The notes beneath the pieces are model-generated. The model was given only the letters and a program-made list of their open reading frames with translations. It was not told the DNA's origin and made no database searches. This document shows, piece after piece, positions 8,401 to 10,623 of a stretch of 10,623 nt of DNA; position 1 is the stretch's first letter, and every line of letters starts with the position of its first letter. A program made the translations under genes and the position numbers. The DNA comes from Cephalothrix spiralis (lineage: Eukaryota > Nemertea > Palaeonemertea > Archinemertea > Cephalotrichidae), in assembly GCA_032353305.1 (NCBI GenBank), contig JAUCNG010398255.1, positions 1-10,623 of the forward strand. Reading direction: 5' to 3'.

Positions 8401-9222
8401 CTTGATTGGGTTTTTCCATTTTTTTTCATATGCTATTTTTGGGGTGGTTGGGTACCCCAATTCAATTTTTGCCAATTTTCGGCCTATGTGTATGCAAATT
8501 ATTTCCATCACTATAGGAGCGTTATGTATCGCCAATAGGGGGGGGGGTATATTTATAATCACTAGAAAAATCCACTTGCAAATTGCACAAAGATTATAGA
8601 AGCTTATATATATTTAGCTTCATCAAAAAGCACCGGGACTTAGGGCTGAAGGAGTTCCGTAGATCGATATGCATCATTGTAAGCAACGCTGATTTGGGGT
8701 TCCCCTCCCTGTGGTCCGTTTTATTGACTGACCTTTGCATTATTCTAATTCGTATTCTAACTTTATTGGTGCATTATTCTAAATCTGCGGTCCATTTTAT
8801 TAATTGATGCATTTTTCTTAGTCGTAATTGTAACAAAATAACATTGTTATTATCACACCAAGGATGGATGGCCAATTGAAGAATCTTGATGCCTTCTTTA
8901 CATCCACTATAAGAGGGAGTTCTGGAACGTTAAGAGAGCAGTGGATGAAACTGAAAGATGCAAGTAAGACGGTCTGGGAATTCATTTTGACAGATGAAGA
9001 CAGCTTTGATTATTACGACCACAAAAACTGGACATGGGCTCAGCGGAATTATTCATTGTATGGCCCAGAACTTGAAAACCAATTTGAAAATTACACAGTC
9101 AAGTTCGACCTCACAACTATACTGAATATGCGAGATTCTGAATTCACAACTGATATATGGAGGGTTCAAGCTGCTTATAGATCGTATATTACTGGCAGTA
9201 TCATCAGTAAAGATTTCTACCT
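2391..9222 (+). CDS. DEG/ENaC (ASC family) sodium channel subunit, ten exons, 3' end outside window
   Basis: This is a spliced gene for an amiloride-sensitive, ASIC-like cation channel subunit of the plasma membrane. Family members are trimers with two membrane helices and a large Cys-rich extracellular domain. The exons are 2391-2492, 2716-2883, 4077-4244, 4503-4621, 5244-5425, 5795-5951, 6365-6421, 6850-7098, 7254-8166 and 8863-9222. Every intron is GT-AG and every junction keeps frame. From ATG 2395 this gives 823 residues plus two bases. In order I see HG (residues 18-19), TM1 (about 36-55), FPA..FCN.N.FR (77-89), SC (145-146), TDHGLC (163-168), GL..N.QQYEY (189-201), a Cys block (256-288) and CxxCPxxC (325-332). 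About 490 residues follow with no TM2, whereas whole family members are usually 500-700 residues. The gating ligand cannot be told from sequence. The family call is firm; the 5' and 3' ends are not. Confidence 0.93.
2490..2523 (+). repeat. 17-bp exact tandem duplication spanning the exon 1 donor
   Basis: AAGGTAACTATGTCAAG occurs twice head to tail (2490-2506 and 2507-2523). The first copy contains the exon 1 end and donor AAG|GTAAC, and the second recreates the same donor at 2509|2510. Use of the second donor would keep 17 intron bases, shift the frame and meet TAA at 2494-2496. Confidence 0.9.
2716..2883 (+). CDS. Exon 2: TM1 and start of the ectodomain
   Basis: This exon encodes residues 34-88 plus part of Arg 89. 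The stretch CAWITIMLGCTAFVAY is the first transmembrane helix. It leads into QYYFTWPVTVSLEMYYN, which corresponds to the family's post-TM1 palm strand, and ends with FPAIVFCNMNNFR, the hallmark FPA(V/I)..CN.N.FR motif. The acceptor is TTTATTTTAG and the donor CAG|GTAAGC is consensus. Both ends are phase 2. This exon alone is enough to assign the family. Confidence 0.95.
3036..3113 (-). repeat. tRNA-derived SINE-like segment (Leu/Ser-type)
   Basis: Read on the minus strand, this stretch has a clear RNA polymerase III A box, TGGCCGAGTGG at 3106-3096, followed by TCATGGGCGCTGATT as in the D and anticodon regions of class II tRNAs. A B-box-like GGCTTCGAACC lies at 3051-3041. The distance between boxes fits a tRNA-Leu or tRNA-Ser with a long variable arm. 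The acceptor stem does not pair, so this is not a working tRNA gene. The likely reading is the head of a tRNA-derived SINE lying antisense in intron 2. Where it ends downstream (towards about 2985) is unclear. Confidence 0.65.
3353..3862. repeat. Possible foldback element in intron 2
   Basis: GTTCAACTGAAGTATCTG at 3353-3370 is matched by its reverse complement at 3845-3862, 17 of 18 bases. A second inner inverted pair involves ACAGGTCGAC near 3527 and GTCGACCTGT near 3790. A degraded third copy of the outer word lies near 3933-3950. This nesting of inverted words suggests a decayed, non-autonomous DNA transposon of about 0.5 kb. No transposase is present. Confidence 0.45.
3400..3464 (+). repeat. 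Degenerate ~22-bp triplicate
   Basis: Three adjacent units start TAATCCGCC (3400), TCATCCGCC (3422) and TAATGCGC (3443), each ending in TTGAAA, GTGAAT or ATGAAA. This is a short decayed tandem repeat inside intron 2. Confidence 0.5.
4077..4244 (+). CDS. Exon 3: variable helical ectodomain segment
   Basis: This exon encodes residues 90-144, beginning ITEASRLGYVRLLQSLF, and is phase 2 at both ends. It lies where family members have a poorly conserved finger region between FR and SC. It looks helical and charged (TEEARLEALQKYNASNL) and carries possible N-glycosylation sites (NKT, NAS, NLT, NDT). The acceptor is ATCTTTTAG and the donor AAG|GTGGGT. The reading frame runs on into intron 3 to a stop at 4369-4371, so intron retention would give a truncated protein. 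The exon is supported by exact frame continuity on both sides rather than by a motif. Confidence 0.88.
4295..4390. repeat. Short hairpin element (MITE-like) in intron 3
   Basis: CCGCTGGAGC (4307-4316) pairs with GCTCCAGCGG (4371-4380), and inside it GTTGCCCGATATT (4319-4331) pairs with AATATCGGGCAAC (4349-4361). The loop is 17 bases. Weaker pairing continues outward (TGGCA/GACCA, ATTTAT/ATAAAT). This gives a compact foldback of about 95 bp that is more GC-rich than the intron around it, as expected of a small inserted element. It lies only about 60 bp after the exon 3 donor. Confidence 0.75.
4503..4621 (+). CDS. Exon 4: SC..C..NF, TDxGxC block
   Basis: This exon encodes residues 146-184 with split codons Ser 145 and Gly 185. 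It reads CVYDKQNCGPENFTMG followed by ITDHGLCMFFN. This matches the family pattern in which two cysteines precede NFT and a TD.G.C(Y/M).FN strand follows. The three cysteines (146, 153, 168) are those expected for the conserved disulfides of this region. The acceptor has a long T tract ending TTTTTTACAG and the donor is GCGG|GTAAGA. The exon begins in phase 2 and ends in phase 1. Confidence 0.94.
4622..5243 (+). other. Intron 4 (622 bp) with GTTATCG/CGTAAACG motif cluster and a 30-bp duplication
   Basis: Between 4690 and 4880 a family of related words recurs. CCGTAAACGT appears at 4710-4719 and 4864-4873. GTTATCG appears at 4781-4787 and 4834-4840, and inverted at 4748-4754. Several GTAAAACG words lie between. 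The stretch has more CG dinucleotides than its surroundings and looks like a decayed repeat. Further on, 5023-5052 is repeated at 5053-5082. No exon is seen. Confidence 0.6.
5023..5082 (+). repeat. 30-bp tandem duplication
   Basis: A unit starting ATTCATTTTAGTAAAGAAGA and ending GGCATGCATG is repeated at once with one internal A/G change and a different last base. Near-identity points to a recent duplication. It is intronic and not coding. Confidence 0.85.
5244..5425 (+). CDS. Exon 5: beta-ball and palm strands with NIQQYEY
   Basis: This exon encodes residues 186-245, with GLSVIVNIQQYEYMLG followed by SAGLRFMLFPPNNVP. It corresponds to the conserved family region GL.(L/V).(L/V)N..Q.EY....AG....(I/L)..P...P. 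The end, residues 228-244, GDAVATGDHTFVGIKFT, matches the family's G..V..G....(I/V)...T strand. The acceptor TTTTTTCTAG and donor CAG|GTACAG are sound. The exon ends on a codon boundary (phase 0), the only such junction in the gene. Confidence 0.95.
5426..5794 (+). other. Intron 5 (369 bp)
   Basis: The intron begins with a short GC-richer stretch (about 5450-5520, with GCGGCGCGC and CGGCGGAGCGCG) and then becomes AT-rich up to the acceptor. I see no exon, RNA gene or clear repeat in it. Confidence 0.6.
5795..5951 (+). CDS. Exon 6: Cys-rich block, LPP..G.C and YxxxxCxxxCx8CxC
   Basis: This exon encodes residues 246-297. TINLPPKRGLC (246-256) is the family T...LP.P.G.C motif. It is followed by Tyr 268, Cys 273, Cys 277, Cys 286 and Cys 288. 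These have exactly the spacing of the ASC signature (Y-x4-C-x3-C-x8-C-x-C), though several intervening residues differ from the usual pattern. The exon ends RVPHLPHMP, like the family's C.C....P motif. The acceptor is ATTTCTTAG and the donor CAG|GTAGGT. The exon runs from phase 0 to phase 1. Confidence 0.95.
5952..6364 (+). other. Intron 6 (413 bp)
   Basis: It contains an exact 11-bp tandem duplication, GCATGTTTGGT at 5983-5993 and 5994-6004. It also has an imperfect direct repeat, CCGGGTCTGGGTTTTAGGAC near 6122 and CCCGGTCCTGGTTTTAGACC at 6181-6200. There is no exon. Confidence 0.6.
6365..6421 (+). CDS. Exon 7: 57-base micro-exon with two cysteines
   Basis: This small exon encodes ADNNCTLSETYGCVDPVL (residues 299-316), phase 1 at both ends. 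Family members have a Cys pair here (C.......C) between the CxC motif and the CxxCPxxC motif, so position and cysteines fit. The acceptor CGTTTCATTTCAG is strong and the donor TAG|GTACGC is acceptable. Its length is a multiple of three, so skipping it would keep frame but remove two conserved cysteines. Confidence 0.88.
   Translation, partial: EPIITVHCRRRTGVWTQY
6422..6849 (+). other. Intron 7 (428 bp)
   Basis: CGGTACGCAAA is repeated at 6535-6545 and 6550-6560, followed by a TATATATACTATA run. The remainder is AT-rich without visible structure, and no exon is seen. Confidence 0.6.
6850..7098 (+). CDS. Exon 8: CxxCPxxCxxxxY wrist/thumb-base motif, then divergence
   Basis: This exon encodes residues 318-399 and is phase 1 at both ends. 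CNICPISCHSSVYTP with FSYST is the family C.C.PPC....Y.....S motif that precedes the thumb. The remainder begins with DLDVERMKLILDVPKLTKEF. It is charged and probably helical, and I cannot align it with a canonical thumb by eye. It includes RDVRYAVEPSLLETDEKM. The acceptor is ATTTATTTTATAG and the donor TTAG|GTAGGT. The frame closes shortly after the donor, which supports the junction. Confidence 0.92.
7254..8166 (+). CDS. Exon 9: 913-base exon encoding a long unrecognised ectodomain extension
   Basis: This exon encodes residues 401-703 with no stop, entered in phase 1 through acceptor TTGTTGCAG and left in phase 2 through donor AAG|GTAAGC. I recognise no domain. It is mostly polar and helical in character: ALPEALEEQIQTLTNLSKTM near the start, KERIDQFVGYEQILDNIF later. 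It has only two cysteines (443 and 542), many possible N-glycosylation sites (NSS, NAS, NTT, NAT, NQT) and two YLTG motifs at 569-572 and 583-586. No membrane helix is visible, so it is presumably extracellular. It lies where the thumb and lower palm should be, so it is either a large insertion there or a replaced region. The exon is secure because the frame is long and both splice sites fit; its function is unknown. Confidence 0.9.
8167..8862 (+). other. Intron 9 (696 bp), bounded by a 10-bp direct repeat
   Basis: CACACCAAGG occurs at 8158-8167 and 8854-8863, so both splice junctions fall at the same place in two identical words. The intron has a long T-rich stretch (about 8215-8320), a run of ten G at 8538-8547, and a word TGCATTATTCTAA at 8736-8748 and 8770-8782 with a looser third copy at 8808-8820. 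A better-looking acceptor, ATTTTTCTTAG ending at 8821, would give a shifted frame and a stop. Confidence 0.8.
8863..9222 (+). CDS. Exon 10: continuation of the ectodomain extension, last exon seen
   Basis: This exon encodes residues 705-823 plus two bases and is phase 2 at both ends, so it could be skipped in frame. The protein starts MDGQLKNLDAFFTSTIRG. It is rich in aromatic residues (YYDHKNWTWAQRNYSLYG, then FENYTVKFDLTTI) and ends AAYRSYITGSIISKDFYL, with a third Y(L/I)TG motif at about 812-815. The last bases are CT|GTGAGT, a consensus donor. Reading through it gives TGA at 9224-9226 at once. I favour splicing, since no TM2 has yet appeared. The acceptor (ATCACACCAAG) lacks a pyrimidine tract, but a stop at 8831-8833 means the exon must begin after it. 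Confidence 0.82.
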
Positions 9223-9853
9223 GTGAGTATGATATGATAATTTGACATCTTGAAAATTTGGTAAAATCTTGATGAGCAATTTGGTTATTATCTTACCATA
9301 CAAAGGTATGGAACACGTTCTGACTATCAGAACAGTCATATTTTGGGATATAATTAAGTTCATATTAAGAATAGAAAATAATAACCCCATCAAAAAGCGA
9401 AGGAGGGTGTTGTGAAAGTTCATAAGTTAAGCCTCAGACCATATATTCGTCGTTAGTTTCAAAATATCTCAATACTAAAACTCTAGTGTGCATTTCCTTG
9501 ACATACTATGTTGTTGAGGAAATAAAACAAAAAAAGTATGCCATAAATGCCTATTATGCATTGAAAAGTAATTGTGGATAAAGCTCTTCTTTCATATTTT
9601 ATAAAAACAACAAAGAAAAATGAGATTTCACTGTTCGGGTGTCCAGAACAATGACTTCTATTATTATTTCACAAAATTATTCAGGCCGGGAAGGCGCTTC
9701 TCCTTTAAAGTTTGATAGATTTTCGGCATGGTTTTTTTAATTGCTTCCAAATGGCTAACAAATTTAGCAAAATGACTTCCGCACACATCACTTTCACTAT
9801 CTTCACTATTCAATTTCTTTTAAAATGTGGTTTCACTTTTAATTCACAGAACG

Positions 9854-10003
9854 AATCAAGTTCCTCGATGTTAGAAGTCAAAAATGTTGAACTGTGTAAA
9901 ATTGCAGTACATGTTCTCTCATATATTCAGACAAATCAGGTTCATCAATTTTAGCAGGCAAAACAGTTAAACTGTGCATAATTGGAGTACTATCATATTC
10001 AGA
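9854..10003 (+). repeat. Degenerate ~80-bp tandem duplication
   Basis: A unit starting AATCAAGTTCCTCGATGTTA at 9854 is matched by one starting AATCAGGTTCATCAATTTTA at 9934. Both continue through a TGAACTGTG or TAAACTGTG word, then an ATTG(C/G)AGTAC word, and end CATAT(AT)TCAG. The copies differ by many substitutions and small gaps, so this is an old duplication. It gives a chance open frame that I do not regard as coding. Confidence 0.65.
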
Positions 10004-10409
10004 TTGTTCCTTTATATAACAGTTATATATTGGAATGTAAATTAGAAGAAAAATAAGATGATTATACTACAGCAAAATTAAATGCTTTCATAATCCAAAC
10101 TAGTGCGCTAAAGTACACTTCTTTTCCCGGGAATTATTATACCTGATCAAGATATAAGTATAAATGGACATAGTACAGTTATCTACCTCTTGTTTATCAG
10201 AGTAAATCCAAAAGATCGAACAAAGAATATAATCGACTAGTATTATTAATAAACTAGACATTGATGTTCTTAGTTTTGTGAGATCAATCGATATTTTCTG
10301 TCAATAAATTTAAATTGAAATTCATTGACTCGTTCTTGAAAGGAATTATAAATTGCTACGCATCAAAGAGCCTCGACAATATACCCTGCTTGTAAAATAA
10401 AAATGCATT

Positions 10410-10449
10410 ACCACCTGAGGAAGCACAGAATAGTGCGAAAGCTTGTGGT
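10410..10449 (+). ncRNA. Hammerhead-ribozyme-like motif, probably a retroelement remnant
   Basis: CTGAGGA (10415-10421) fits the hammerhead core CUGANGA. It is followed by one extra A, then a hairpin GCAC-AGAATA-GTGC (10423-10436), then GAAA (10437-10440), the second core block. Arms ACCAC (10410-10414) and GTGGT (10445-10449) are complementary and would form stem I. Only GCTT lies where stem III and the cleavage site should be, so a single copy is unlikely to cut. Very short stem III is a known trait of hammerheads in Penelope-like elements, retrozymes and satellites. The order of parts is seen; the ribozyme reading is inference. Confidence 0.35.
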
Positions 10450-10561
10450 CTGATTTTGGTAATCCGAGTTTGTGTTTTTATTGTCTATCTTTTATTACAT
10501 GTGAGCATTAACTCACATATATACGTAACCTTTCGAACTTAATAAAGAAACGTTCTTTTTA

Positions 10562-10606
10562 GACTTTGTGGGACAGGGTGGGACTTTGTGCTAGGTGGGA
10601 CAGGGG
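10562..10606 (+). repeat. Short G-rich direct repeat
   Basis: GACTTTGTG occurs at 10562-10570 and 10582-10590, with GTGGGACAGGG-like words after each copy. This is probably the edge of a tandem repeat that may continue past the window. Confidence 0.5.
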
Positions 10607-10623
10607 TGAATTGTAGGCCAAAT

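Larger units (their letters stand above)
9223..10623. other. Intron or 3' flank, no exon recognised
   Basis: About 1.4 kb follows exon 10. I looked for a TM2-type segment (a hydrophobic run with the family Gly-x-Ser filter and a GLF.G-like stretch) and found none in any + frame. AATAAA words occur (for example near 9520, 10304 and 10541) but do not lie close to a clear 3' end. The stretch holds the 80-bp repeat, the hammerhead-like motif and the G-rich repeat listed separately. The likely reading is the first part of a further intron. Confidence 0.6.

Noticed and set aside
8538-8547. Run of ten G
   Set aside because: It is a single homopolymer in an intron, not a G-quadruplex of separate G tracts, and may vary through slippage.
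8822-8862. Stronger acceptor ATTTTTCTTAG ending at 8821 as the exon 10 start
   Set aside because: Joining exon 9 at 8822 puts exon 10 out of frame and gives a stop at GCC AAT TGA soon after, whereas 8863 keeps 119 open codons.
8864-9226. 120-codon ATG open frame as a small gene
   Set aside because: The ATG directly follows the exon 10 acceptor and the stop overlaps a consensus donor. Phase fits exon 9, so this is an internal exon.
9712-9954. 80-codon open frame as a possible TM2 exon
   Set aside because: It has a hydrophobic stretch but no Gly-x-Ser filter or family TM2 pattern. It runs into the degenerate 80-bp repeat, and no fitting acceptor in phase 2 was found.
10541-10546. AATAAA as the polyadenylation signal of the channel gene
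   Set aside because: Several AATAAA words occur in this AT-rich flank, and the gene still lacks TM2, so none can be assigned.

Overview
The window looks like nuclear DNA from an invertebrate animal. It is AT-rich, genes are split by short GT-AG introns (about 150 to 1200 bp), repeats and foldback elements sit inside introns, and short TACATG-type words recur. The single recognisable gene belongs to the DEG/ENaC/ASIC (Pfam ASC) sodium-channel family, which is confined to animals and their close relatives. I would guess a marine lophotrochozoan or an invertebrate deuterostome, but the sequence alone does not settle this. Nothing looks bacterial, and most short open frames are chance.

Layout. 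Bases 1 to about 2390 hold no convincing exon. The main structure there is a near-perfect inverted repeat with 200-bp arms at 1011-1421. From about 2391 to 9222, on the + strand, lie ten exons of one gene: 2391-2492, 2716-2883, 4077-4244, 4503-4621, 5244-5425, 5795-5951, 6365-6421, 6850-7098, 7254-8166 and 8863-9222. All nine junctions keep a single open frame, giving at least 823 residues from the ATG at 2395. Exons 1 to 8 give a clear channel N-terminus: the His-Gly gating motif, TM1 followed by FPA..FCN.N.FR, TDHGLC, the GL..N.QQYEY strand region, a YxxxxCxxxC..CxC finger block, and CxxCPxxCxxxxY.

Exons 9 and 10 are different. They add over 420 residues that do not resemble the usual thumb, palm and TM2 part of the family, and the second membrane helix is not found in the window. 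The last exon ends at a strong donor (GTGAGT), so the gene most likely continues beyond base 10623. Bases 9223-10623 hold no exon I can support. They carry a degenerate 80-bp tandem repeat, a hammerhead-ribozyme-like retroelement remnant near 10410-10449, and a G-rich repeat at the end.

Most worth following up are: the very long ectodomain extension; a 10-bp direct repeat exactly at both splice sites of intron 9, combined with a poor acceptor; a 17-bp tandem duplication that copies the exon 1 splice donor; the long palindrome; a tRNA-derived SINE and foldback elements in introns; and the hammerhead-like motif.
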